From: Haplomitrium mnioides
Taxonomy: Eukaryota; Marchantiophyta; Haplomitriopsida; Calobryales
NCBI GenBank assembly: GCA_049999725.1
Contig: JBNGIS010017755.1
Span: forward strand, 1-20,370
Direction of reading: 5' to 3'
DNA: 20,370 bases
Positions 1-8,780 of this stretch are shown here, piece after piece. Numbering within the stretch: position 1 is the first letter of the stretch; the number at the start of each line of letters is the position of its first letter. The notes under the pieces were generated by a model. That model made no database searches. It was not told where the DNA came from and saw only the letters and a list, made by a program, of their open reading frames with translations. Position numbers and translations under genes: made by a program.

Positions 1-120
1 ACACGTCTATCCTCTCTAATTCTGTTCACTCTTAGTGTATTGACATCCACTTCTCCTTAATACTTACAATTTATACATAAAAAATTAGAAAAAAACATAC
101 AAGTCGACAACCACTGACTC
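1..120. other. Left flank without recognisable feature
   Basis: AT-rich sequence ahead of the tandem array. I see no reading frame, LTR end or primer-binding site. If element 1 keeps a 5' LTR it lies left of the window or has been lost. Confidence 0.4.
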
Positions 121-1077
121 ACACATCCCTCTTTCTCTCATTTCTTACTAACTTGACTCGACTTTCCTCCATCCCTCTATCTCCCTTTTCTTGCCTTCCA
201 TATTTCTCCAAGACTTCCCTCTTTTACCGCCTACTTTACCTCGACTTTCCTCCATCCCTCTATCTCTTGTTTCTTACTAACTTGACTTGACTTTCCTCCA
301 TCCCTCTATCTCCCTTTTTTTGCCTTCCATATTTCTCCAAGACTTCCTTATTTTATTGCCTACTTTACTTCGACTGTCCTCCATCTCTCTATCTCTTGTT
401 TCTTACTAACTTGACTCAACTTTCCTCTATCCCTCTATCTCCCTTTCCTTGCCTTTCATATTTCTACAAGTTTTCTCTCTTTTACCACCTACTTCACCTC
501 GACTTTCCTCCATCCCTCTATCTCTTGTTTCTTGCTAACTTGACTCAACTTTACTCCATCCCTCTATCTCCCTTTTCTTGCCTTCCATATTTCTTCGAGA
601 CTTCCCTCTTTTACCGCTACATTCCCTTGACTTTTCTCCATCTTTCTATCTCTCGTTTCTTACTAACTTCACCCAACTTTCCTCCATCCCTCTATCTCCC
701 TTTACTTGCCTTCCAGAGTTCTCCAAGACTTCCCTCTTTTACCACCTACTTTACATGGACTTTCCTTTGTCCCTTTATCTGTCGTTTGTTACTATCTTGA
801 TTCGAGTTTCCTCCATCGCTCTAGCTCCCTTTTCTTGCCTTCCATATTTCACCAGGACTTCCCTCTTTTACTGCCTACTTTACCTCGACTTTCCTCCATC
901 CCTCTATCTCTCGTTTCTTACTAACTTGACTCGACTTTCCTCCATCACTCTATCTCCTTTTTCTTGCCTTTGATATTTCTCGAAGACTTCCCTCTTTTAC
1001 CGCCTACTTTTCCTCGACTTTCCTCCATCCCTCTATCTCCCGTTTCTTACTAACTTGACTCGACTTTCCTCCATCCA
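121..1077. repeat. Tandem array, 129-bp unit, about 7.5 copies
   Basis: The phrase ACTTGACTCGACTTTCC or a near copy recurs at 151, 280, 409, 538, 666, 795, 924 and 1053, which is steps of 129 bp with one of 128. Each unit is two unequal halves (83 and 46 bp), both beginning CGACTTTCCTCCATCCCTCT, so the unit itself arose from a smaller duplication. The plus strand is very rich in C and T. Because 129 is 43 codons and stop codons need purines, long frames stay open by composition alone, and I do not call genes in them. The array ends exactly where gag-like coding of element 1 begins, so it may be the element's untranslated leader or satellite DNA fused to a truncated element. Confidence 0.95.
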
Positions 1078-1611
1078 TCGGATCTTCAGGCTACTTTTTT
1101 GAACATATTTAGATCTGCTTACTATTTCAATCGTGCTTGGGACAAATTGTTCTAAATTAAAATGTATGTAGATGAATCCATTCAAGATTATAGTAATCAA
1201 TTTAAATTTGTAGTGAGCAAGCGACCAACTCCCCCACTCAATGATGATCAAACTAGGTTCTTCATTGAAAGACTTCCCAATGCTATCCAAGAGCACGTCT
1301 TGCTCTAGGATCCTTGGACGCTTGAGCGTGCAATTCACTTGGCCACCTCCTATGAGAAAATGTTGCTCCATTAGGATCGATTTGCCTCATCTTCTTCCTC
1401 TTCAATGCCAGATCAGTCGCGATTGTATTTCTTAATATCTAGTTTATTTTCGACTACTTCAATGAATGTGACATACCAACTTCCATCACCGTCTATTTTC
1501 TCTACTGCCTCCAACTCCGACTTAGAGGCAAATATGGCCGAGGTTACTTCACGTCTAATGGACCAGATTGCTACCTTGAAGCTACAGATGGTGAATTCCA
1601 GACTCGCCTGA
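1072..1611 (+). pseudogene. gag: Element 1 gag (capsid) pseudogene
   Basis: One frame can be followed from 1072 to a stop at 1609-1611, with in-frame stops near 1153, at 1306-1308 and at 1372-1374. Residues follow the plant gypsy capsid pattern: a Trp motif (RAWDKLF), then DESIQDYSNQFKFVV, then RFFIERLPNAIQEHV, then TLERAIHLATSYE. In the family this structural protein packages the element RNA. The normal N-terminal part of Gag is absent, because the frame starts at the edge of the tandem array. That implies truncation or array expansion into the gene. No functional start codon is evident. Confidence 0.75.
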
Positions 1612-1706
1612 ACTCTTCCTTCATCTGCTTCAAATGTATGGTCCACCCATTGTAGCAAGAAACATTCACCTCTCTACACTTGTCCTTCAATTTCTTGGTG
1701 TGACAT

Positions 1707-2110
1707 TTGCCTATCGTTCGATCATGTAGTAATGTTTGCCTATTTGGCGCAAAATCAAAGCAACCACTACTCATGCTGCTCTTGAGGTCAACCAAACCAT
1801 TGTGCAACATGCCCAACCTATCCCTCAAGTACTTGTTCCTCAACCTCCCTTCTAATATCAGGCTCCTATGCCAATATACTAACAACAGTATGCTCCAAAG
1901 CCAGCTAGCTACCTGTACTAGCCCATCCATTTGCCTCAAGGCCAAAGTTGCTACAATTACAATCAAACCAACCACATTGCCCGTGATTGTCCTCATCCGA
2001 GATCACAACAGTATTATCACAGTTGCAATCAACGCCCCTATAATTAGTACCCTCAACAACATTCATACCAATCGCGGTATACTCCCCAAAATTCACACTA
2101 TCAACAGCAA
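1707..2110 (+). pseudogene. gag: Element 1 gag C-terminal part with zinc knuckle
   Basis: In the frame of 1949, a Gln/Pro-rich stretch is followed by CYNYNQTNHIARDC at 1949-1990. This is the retroviral knuckle C-x2-C-x4-H-x4-C with the second Cys replaced by Tyr (codon TAC, 1958-1960). Zinc knuckles in Gag bind the element RNA, so the replacement would abolish zinc binding. After the knuckle the frame stays rich in Gln, Tyr, Ser and Pro. It differs from the capsid frame, so at least one frameshift lies between about 1611 and 1900. Confidence 0.7.
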
Positions 2111-2942
2111 TCGTCCTATGTTGCTTCGTCTCCTCCTCAAATCACCTACTATCAACCACAATAGCTATGACTTCCACCTATTCAACAGTCTTCTATTCCT
2201 CAAGCTCCTTCTCTCCTTCTCACAATGCCATCGATTGTGATCCCCACCTAAGCATCGACACTCCAATTGCCCAATTTAGTCAACCAACCCACTGCATAGA
2301 ATCTTCATCAAATCAAAGTGGTTCATGTGAATGTCACTCTTTGTTTAGGAAATCATCTTCAACTTCGGACTCCAGCTCATGTGCCTACTCCTTCCCATGT
2401 GCGCTCACTCTTTTTGCAGCTCTTGCTATGAGGGCTCCTCCTTTGATCATCCGAGAAGACAATCCTTCCTCCTCTTTATCTGATGCATGAATTTTTCCCA
2501 TATATAGCTACGCAACTACAGCCAAATCTGTATATGCTAAGTTCTTCAGTCCCTACAATTCCTATTTCGATTTCAGCCCTTGTCCCCAGAGTTGCCATGT
2601 GTTCACAAATCTAGTACCAGAAAAATGACTAAATCTCCAATTGCCAGCATCGTCGAGTATAACTTCTTTAAAAATATGGCATCTAAACTAGCAAATATTA
2701 CTTTTGGCCAGATTTTTAAAATGAATGTACCCATTTTCCAAAATTTATGGAAAGCTCCAATGGTTCTACATTGCTTGTCAAAATTTGTCAATCTCCTCCG
2801 AGCTTGAAAGCTCAAGTCTTGATTGCGTAGTGACAAGTCATCTTGTGAGATTCTTCTTCCCTACCCAACCAATGTCAATTAACATTCTGAACAAACACCA
2901 TAGTATCTCGATTCTAGTCCCTCAGACACTTCTATTGTTCAT
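2111..2942 (+). pseudogene. Element 1 gag-protease linker region
   Basis: Low-complexity Ser/Pro-rich frames lead into a segment near 2660-2760 reading EYNFFKNMASKLANITFGQI. This resembles the 'ANISLFDLL'-type block that precedes the protease in many plant gypsy polyproteins. Frames are broken by stops. The assignment rests on this one block and on its position between the zinc knuckle and the protease. Confidence 0.45.
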
Positions 2943-3149
2943 ATGGTCTCTCTTTTTGATCTAGGTACACTAGCTACTTCAGTCTTTATTGATAGTCTTC
3001 TGATTCCAGAAGCACATTTAGATACTAGCTCAGCCATCAACATCATCACTAAATCCACTATAGAGTCTATCGGATATCCTTCTTCATCTTTGCATAAATC
3101 CTCCCTCCTCCTTCCACTTGTCGATGGTCGTGAAATTGCACCTATGGAT
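2943..3149 (+). pseudogene. Element 1 protease, N-terminal half
   Basis: An open frame carries IPEAHLDTSSAINIITKS and then LLPLVDGREIAPMD. This is the retroviral-type aspartic protease flap and active-site region. The active-site triad is DTS (3021-3029) instead of DTG or DSG, so the glycine has become serine. The protein family cleaves the Gag-Pol polyprotein. Coding similarity stops exactly at 3149, where the LTR of element 2 begins (TGTGAAG at 3150). The frame then reads on into LTR sequence as an artefact. Confidence 0.8.
3146..3149. repeat. Target-site duplication of element 2, left copy
   Basis: GGAT precedes the left LTR, and the same four bases follow the right LTR at 13344-13347. 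A 5-bp duplication TGGAT with one base lost at the right junction is also possible. Gypsy elements usually make 5 bp. Confidence 0.7.
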
Positions 3150-3544
3150 TGTGAAGCTAAAAGCTTTGCTAGTTTCTCCTCATGTGACTTTGATGTTGAG
3201 TGCACAATGAATATGAGAGGTTGGTTGAAGTGTTGCTGCAATCATCAATACACAACAAAATCTACAAAGTCTACCAAACGTAAGTACTCAATACAAAAAT
3301 ATATTGGAATTCTCCACTCTTTACTCCAAATGTTCTCACACAAAACACTCTTGCTCTTATTCTTCTAACTCCTCACTCTATGAAAAACCACTCCTCAAGT
3401 GCTTACCCTCCAATGAGTCTTGAAAGTAACTCCTCCAAGAGTTCCTCCAAGCATTTCTCCAAAGGTCTCTCACAACTCTCAAGTGTCAAGCATAAAATGA
3501 AAACCAAGTCCAAGTTCAAGCCCCTCTCCTCTCTCTTCCTTCTT

Positions 3545-3552
3545 CTTATATA
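3545..3552 (-). promoter_or_regulatory. Putative TATA box of element 2 (left LTR)
   Basis: TATATAAG on the minus strand, followed downstream on that strand by a purine-rich stretch. The same motif lies at the equivalent place in the other LTR. Position and orientation fit an LTR promoter driving the minus-strand gag; no transcript evidence is available. Confidence 0.45.
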
Positions 3553-3885
3553 CTAGTCTAGATAATTACTGGGAGTAAAACTAAATATTCTATCACCATA
3601 GGTAAGGAATCCATGGTGATTATCTCTCTAACTATTAAATCCTAAAAGTGTTTCTCAAGTATCTCCACCTTTTGTTTTCTTCTTCAAGAAGAAGCCGCTC
3701 ATTTGGAGCTTCTCTTGTCAAAGAATCTAAAAAATTGATCCAATGCTTTTCTATCTTGTATTTGTCCCTACAAACAATTCCTAAGATGATACTTTGAGAT
3801 TCTCTCAAAGAATAAGTAAAGAACAAATTGACTTTTCTGGACTTTTCTCCTCTTTAGTCTATTCTAGAAGAATCTTTATAAAGTC

Positions 3886-3890
3886 CTTAA
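3886..3890. repeat. Target-site duplication of element 3, left copy
   Basis: CTTAA immediately before TGTTGTGAGC, matched by CTTAA at 8988-8992 right after the other LTR. The unoccupied version of the site is visible in the other LTR of element 2 at about 12915-12919. Confidence 0.95.
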
Positions 3891-4097
3891 TGTTGTGAGC
3901 TAACCTAGCCCTTAGTTCACTAGAGTTGAGCCCTAATCTAGTAAAATTAAGAGGTAGCTACACCAACCTCTATCTATCTCTATATATCTCATATATCCAT
4001 AGATAAAGAAACAAACACATTACAATAGCAATATAATAATATGATGAAGGAAGAGAGCATCAAGATCCATGAGCTAATGGGTCTTCACATCTCAACA
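3891..4097 (+). repeat. Element 3 5' LTR (207 bp)
   Basis: Starts TGTTGTGAGC and ends CTCAACA. It differs from 8781-8987 at about 18 positions without any length change, roughly 9 percent divergence. A TATATATC stretch near 3981 could be its TATA region. Confidence 0.95.
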
Positions 4098-4113
4098 CGT
4101 TATCAGCACGCTC
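4098..4113 (+). promoter_or_regulatory. Primer-binding site of element 3
   Basis: CGTTATCAGCACGCTC directly follows the LTR. It shares TATCAG with the initiator-tRNA-Met site TGGTATCAGAGC, and the TTATCAGCACG variant is familiar from plant Copia elements. In these elements a tRNA primes minus-strand cDNA synthesis here. Confidence 0.7.
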
Positions 4114-4189
4114 TTAAATTTTTTAGAAATTTTTTTAAATACTTAGAGCATGGAAATTAGAAAGAAAGAAATTTCTCGCAGCATTCTTT

Positions 4190-5480
4190 TTGATGTTGAA
4201 GGCTTACACAAGAAGCATGAATCGACTAAAGCTTGCGTCTATTATCTGCTTTGATTTTGATTATGGACCAATTTTGCAGACTATATTTGGTCTTATTGAA
4301 ATGTTTATGCAACAATGTAGTGACATGCTCAAGAAATTTGTCATAATTGAAGAGCCGAATATCGGAGCAGAGCGTAGACAATTACACATTTGCAAGAGAC
4401 GGGAAAACATGTTTTGTGAGGAAGTGGTTGAAGAGCCAGACTGACCGACATAACTATAGTCTTCCTCGAATGTGTGAAGCTATATCTATCATGATTTGTG
4501 CTATTAAGAAACGAGTTGTTGCCCTTCTTATAGAAATATGTCGCATGATTGGACATCAGAGATACACATGCCAACTGAGAGATTTGCAAAAGTTGGCTTT
4601 GATCTGATTCTTCCATGAAGCCTCTAAAAGTGGTCGTGATTTTGTCAAGCAAATCATGTAAGATCATTTTCATAACCCTGACAAAGTTGCACGACAATTT
4701 GGATTGAACCTGGTGGACAACAAGATGATGCCTATTAGTACTCAACTCTTGCCATGCCTTAGGTTCCAGTTTGGTTCCAAAGTAGTGACCCATGATTCCA
4801 ATGCAAAATGGCATATAAGACGATGAGCGTTTTATGTTTCCAAGCGAGCGATTCCTTGGATAATGGCTCTTGTGAGTAACGCACCTCCAGTGCAGAAGTC
4901 AACCAAATTCAAAGAGTTAACAAAACTAACGGAAAACTACTTAGTCGGCATGAGTCGTGCAGCTTTCAATTTTGGGAATCCGTTGGAGCTAATAAAAGTA
5001 TCCATGAACGAGAATGGCATGAAAAAGCTATTTGAAATGTGCCACGAGGTAGTTGAAGGTGATAACATTCGTGGTATGATTTTGCTTGTATGCATAATGG
5101 ATTATAATCACAGTACCTACGAGTATGTGATGGTGATTGGAGTGGATGTCACACACCCACCCAGCCTTCTATTGCAGCACTTATTGCAAGCGTAAATTGG
5201 CCAATAGCAATCAAATACATTTGTAGGATGCGAAAGCAGCAAGAACGCACTTAGATGGTGTACACAATTGATCTACTTATGGAGCAAGTCTTGCACATGT
5301 ACTACAAAGAAAAGTTGGGTCTTATCCTAGTGCCTTGATTATTTTCTGTGATGGAATGAGTGAAAGTCGCTACTTTGATATCATTTTCGACACGACTTTT
5401 GCAGAAATTGGGATTTGGCAAAATAGTCGCGGAGTTCTAGCAAAGACGTCCACGTATTGAGAATGAAGCTAGAATGACTC
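4190..5480 (+). pseudogene. Argonaute-derived segment (PAZ-MID-PIWI), decayed, inside element 3
   Basis: From 4347 to about 5160 one frame gives, in order, a PAZ C-half (DGKTCFVRKWLK ... ALLIEICRMIGHQRYTCQL), a post-PAZ linker (KVARQFGLNLVDNKMMP), a MID block (NAKWHIRR, stop, AFYVSKR) and the MID end (LLVCIMDYNHSTYEY). The first PIWI strand MVIGVDVTHP follows, holding the first catalytic Asp. A frameshift near 5160 leads to PSIAALIASVNWPIAIKY and LLMEQVLHMYYKEK. A second leads to YPSALIIFCDGMSES, holding another catalytic Asp. In-frame stops lie at 4605, 4659 and 4824. Upstream, 4190-4345 in a shifted frame contains a GP-x-L-x-x-I block like the pre-PAZ linker. About 50 residues normally found between the MID end and PIWI are missing. 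NWP-x-A and R-M-R-x-Q favour the AGO2/3/7 clade. Argonautes load small RNAs and slice or silence targets; this copy cannot. It may extend weakly to 5690. Confidence 0.85.
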
Positions 5481-6385
5481 AGAAGCCGGTTGTTGGGGAA
5501 TGGCTACTGTAGATCCTAGTGGCAGCAGGATGAGAGATGGGCGCCTCTAAAATTGTAGGCAGTCTGACTATTACAAACACACAATTTTGGCAGGATTCTA
5601 AAGACACTAAGGGCCGTGTCAAACATTGGAGTGAGCTTACAATAAGGACTCGAATGCAATGATGCACATCTACATTGATTAGCATCTACTGCCAATCAAA
5701 TAATTAGTACACAATGAACCAAACGCTGGTCTTGTCCAATACTTTAGCATACAGAAGAGGACATATTTTATCAGTGAACTTTATGGCATTAGAGCTTCAA
5801 CATACAATGAAATGTTGCAACGACTCTGAAATCATTGTTGTTTTTCAAACTATTGGCTGAAAAGAAAATCAACTACTATGAATTGAAAAAGCGAAGCTTG
5901 ACTAAAAATTTTTGAAAATGCAGAAAGAGCTCCTTCAAAGGCACCTTGACCAGAGAAGCAACCCGATCTGAGAAGTTGAATGCACAAAAGAATCAAAAAT
6001 AGATCAATGTTGCCAGTCTAAACCTAAAGTTGCAAGAAGAACATGCAAATATAGGTCACAATTCATGAAGCAGGCCGATCACAGAAAGTTTTTTCACACA
6101 GCTCTCCCTAACGGAAAGAGAAATTTTGAATTTTCTATCAACTTAAGAAGCCTACTGCGTGAAAAATGATCGCAGAAAATTCATAAAGTTTGAAAATTTC
6201 TTCAAAACTACTCTAGCTCGGAGCGGAAGCTGCTCCTATATATTTCCTATGATCTAATCTAGCCTATACTACCCTATACATGGATGAAACCGTGCCCCCA
6301 GATGCAGAAGCATAAGGGCCCTTTCATTAGTAACTCTTGAAAGAGATGAAGGAAAAACTCTATATATACATCTTGCATTTTTCAG
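5481..6385. other. Element 3 interior without recognised coding
   Basis: Only short broken frames. 5570-5690 may be a very worn continuation of the PIWI domain (a DYYKHTILAGF stretch), but I would not insist. GGAGC...GCTCC near 6218 is a small hairpin. No Copia gag or pol motif was found on either strand. Confidence 0.4.
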
Positions 6386-7570
6386 CCCTCAACTTATGGG
6401 ATTGAGGGAATCCTTGAGAGAGCTCAAGGGAATGAGCTTGTTATCGAACCTCCACAAAGCAAGAGAGTGCTTCCAAGCCTAATCTATTCATCCGAACCTA
6501 AGTTTTCTCAAAGCAACAATAGGGCAGATCTTTAAAACGTGATTTCTCGACCATTTCTCAGCCAAATCCTTTGATTCAAAATCTGAAATGGAGTTGTTGA
6601 CCCCTGGCAATCTATTTTACATCAAGAATGACAGGTTTTGGTAAAGAATAAACTTAGAATAACAGAATTTCAAATCTGTTTGCAGAAAATCAACATTTCC
6701 AAAGGCCAGATCAGAAAATTTCATTTTTGAGTCAATTTCCAATATTTTTATGCAATTCAAAAGCTGAAACCATATCACCTGGACCCTACAATCTGTTCTA
6801 CAGCAAGAAATGATCAATTTGATGAAGAATTAAGGAAACATGAGCATGATTGCATTGCTGGTTATTACAGTCCAACTTGTTAAAGCTGAATGATCTTCCA
6901 ATGATCTCTATGAGCGACATTTCTCAACTCTATCAATACCCACAGTTTTCTAATTCATAAAAAGCTCCTATGCTGTAATCAATCTTTAGGTTTAACACAG
7001 ATTACACAAATCCAGTTGCTGGATTTTCTGAATTCTTGAATAGAACAAGTCAGAATTGAGCTCAAGCATATCCCAAATCTGGGAGAACACAACAGATCTG
7101 ATTTCTAAAGTTTTAGATAACCTTAAAATGACAATACAAATTGTTGGATGATCTGATTTCAGTCAGCTCATACATCTTGCCATTGGATTTTGAGAATCTA
7201 ACCTTTATGAGGCTAACTGGATTTCAATCCAGCAAAACACCTCTTGTTTGTTCCTACTGTAATCTCATGAATCAAATGTAGGAAGCAAGGAAATCCAATC
7301 TGTTGCTGAAGGACAGTACAGCAGATCTGGAAGGAAGCAAGACAAGGAATCATAAAGCATAATAAGAAAACAAAGAAGAACATCTTTGTAATTCTGAATT
7401 CTGAATTATGTGATTATAAATGCACATAACAATCTGAGTTTCCAATCACTGGAATTGCTTGGGCAGATCTACCAAGTGCCCACCTTGTAGATGAATTCCA
7501 GGGCTGATTGGATAAAATGCAATAAGCTCAATGCTGGATTCTGTGATTGAAAGAATTCCCCATAATGATA
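6386..7570 (+). repeat. Hairpin-rich interior of element 3
   Basis: No coding recognised. Perfect short-loop dyads include CCCTCAA/TTGAGGG (6386-6408), CCTTGAG-AGAG-CTCAAGG (6412-6429), AAATCCAG-TTG-CTGGATTT (7008-7026), CTGGAT-TTCA-ATCCAG (7217-7232), TTCCA-ATCAC-TGGAA (7440-7454) and GGGCA/TGCCC (7461-7481). TTCTGA/TCAGAA encloses CTTG/CAAG near 7028-7058. These look like independent stem-loops rather than one long fold. Confidence 0.55.
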
Positions 7571-7575
7571 ATGAC

Positions 7576-7631
7576 AGAGCTTGCAAAGCTGAGGGGTAGA
7601 GAGCTTGCAAAATTGAGGGGGAGAGTGTTGG
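7576..7631 (+). repeat. Duplicated 21-bp unit ending in a polypurine-like tract
   Basis: The 21 bases at 7576-7596 recur at 7600-7620 with two changes. Both begin AGAGCTTGCAAA and end TGAGGGG. The second runs into GAGGGGGAGAG followed by TGTTGG. GAGGGGGAG-TGTTGG is the usual look of a Copia polypurine tract meeting a 3' LTR, yet the real LTR lies 1.15 kb further on. It may be a relic end of another Copia element. Confidence 0.6.
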
Positions 7632-7673
7632 CAAAATTTCTATACGAGATCTGTAATCTGAAATGAGACAGAG

Positions 7674-8000
7674 TGCTCCTATTGAGCATCAGAAAGTGCT
7701 TATTGCCAAAGGTGGACCTTTAGTCCCAATTCATACAGGTGTGCTTTACACACCAAATCAGCCTTTAGTTGATACAATTCCTAGTGGAGCTCCTATTGAG
7801 CACTAGAAGTGGCATCATTATAATGACAAGTCTTATGCCAAGCTAGAAGAAAAATCAGAGAGGTGTACTTTATACACTAGAGTGAGGACTTTTAGTCCTA
7901 CATGAGCAAAGTGTGTTGTACACACTCAAGATTGGACCTATAGTCCAAAACCAACAAGGTGTATTGCTTACACCAAGAGTTTAAGAGCGGTCTATAACTG
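7674..8000 (+). repeat. Phased array of about ten stem-loops with 5-nt loops
   Basis: Stem-loops (stem, loop, stem) read as follows. TGCTC-CTATT-GAGCA at 7674; GGAC-CTTTA-GTCC at 7714; GGTGTG-CTTTA-CACACC at 7738; ATCAGC-CTTTA-GTTGAT at 7757 (one GU). GCTC-CTATT-GAGC at 7789; GTGTA-CTTTA-TACAC at 7863; AGGAC-TTTTA-GTCCT at 7885. AGTGTG-TTGTA-CACACT at 7910; TTGGAC-CTATA-GTCCAA at 7932; GGTGTA-TTGCT-TACACC at 7958; a worn CGGT-CTATA-ACTG at 7988. TGGCAT/ATGCCA (7810-7840) encloses the palindrome TCATTATAATGA. From 7863 the centres are 22, 26, 22 and 26 nt apart, alternating GTGT-type and GGAC-type stems in a 48-nt repeat. Stem sequences differ between copies while both arms change together. 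No protein reading is convincing here. Function unknown. Confidence 0.85.
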
Positions 8001-8745
8001 ACTTTGCATTACAGCCTGCTACACAAACTACAAAGACCAGAAGCAAACTGATTTTTCTCATATATTGGATACTGTGATTTATTACCTTTTATAACCTGAC
8101 TTGATTTGTCATGATGTTTCAAAAACAAGAAACTGAATTTTCATAAAGACGTGCAAGTGAACATCCAAATGTTGCATCCTCGAATGATGCAGATATGAAG
8201 ACACAGATTATATTCTCTATATTTCGGTTTGAATTTGTCTTTCACAATGTTGCTATTACCGATTAACAACCTTTATATCTATAGAAAAATTATTGGCAAC
8301 ATCACTCTTTTCCTTGGTTGTATATTTTGTTTTCTATGCAAGAGTACTGCATTGACGCCTTCCTTATCAACTTTATGGATCTATCCAAGATTGGCGCTCA
8401 TATTTTCAACAGTGTACAGATTATGATGCGACCAAGAAGCCTTATCAATATTATGCTTGTCTACAACATTGAAGTTTTCTATTCACTCTCTGTTTTTTTA
8501 GAACATTGCTATACATGCACAAGCTGTATTATTTATTACTATGTTCTACACCACTATCTGTATGTGGTGGCACTCTTTCCCCCAGAAGAAAGCAGGGGGT
8601 TTTAATGAGGCCACACATCATAGTATAATAGAGGTTTATGTGCTTATTGGCTATTCTGAAAATTTTTTTAGATCAGCCAAATGGGGAGTCTTATAGCCCC
8701 AATTCACTTAGCCATAAAAGGATTAGTACTCCTCACTCATAATGT
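8001..8745 (+). other. 3' interior of element 3, further hairpins
   Basis: No gene is recognised; frames at 8229-8605 are hydrophobic but match no family I know. Dyads continue: CACCAC/GTGGTG (8549-8569), CCCCC/GGGGG (8579-8599), TTGGCT/AGCCAA (8647-8680) and TGGGG/CCCCA (8682-8701). Loops are longer here (9-22 nt) than in the array upstream. Confidence 0.5.
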
Positions 8746-8771
8746 GGTTGATGTTCTCTTATACATCAACC
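8746..8771 (+). promoter_or_regulatory. 9-bp terminal hairpin of element 3
   Basis: GGTTGATGT and ACATCAACC form a perfect 9-bp stem with an 8-nt loop. The stem ends one base before the polypurine tract. The position suggests a cis-acting RNA element for the element's own cycle, which is inference. Confidence 0.75.
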
Positions 8772-8780
8772 AAGGAGGAG
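8772..8780 (+). promoter_or_regulatory. Polypurine tract of element 3
   Basis: AAGGAGGAG immediately precedes the TGTTG start of the 3' LTR. In LTR elements such a tract resists RNase H and primes plus-strand DNA synthesis. Confidence 0.85.

Larger units (their letters stand above)
3150..3890 (-). repeat. Element 2 3' LTR, part 1 (interrupted by element 3)
   Basis: Aligns along its length with 12191 onward, for example at the LTR start, around 3500 against 12550, and at 3841-3885 against 12870-12914. It breaks at the CTTAA target site of element 3 and continues at 8993. A minus-strand reading frame at 3635-3826 has a counterpart in the other LTR. Confidence 0.92.

Noticed and set aside
396-973. 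Overlapping plus-strand frames of 131-134 codons
   Set aside because: They run along the 129-bp tandem array. The CT-rich strand lacks purines for stops and the period is a multiple of three, so openness is compositional.
1033-2096. Minus-strand frames opposite element 1 gag
   Set aside because: The plus strand carries the gag similarity; the minus-strand products show no motif.
3150-3368. Continuation of the protease frame beyond 3149
   Set aside because: The sequence from 3150 is LTR, present again at 12191; the open frame is chance read-through.
4341-4814. 157-codon minus-strand frame
   Set aside because: It is antisense to the Argonaute PAZ-MID coding, whose motifs are clear on the plus strand.
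7674-8000. CRISPR-like array
   Set aside because: The repeats are diverged hairpins without conserved direct repeats and unique spacers, and the setting is a plant retrotransposon.
8229-8605. Two hydrophobic plus-strand frames, possible membrane protein
   Set aside because: AT-rich sequence with overlapping short frames, no family motif, and located in the hairpin-rich 3' part of element 3.
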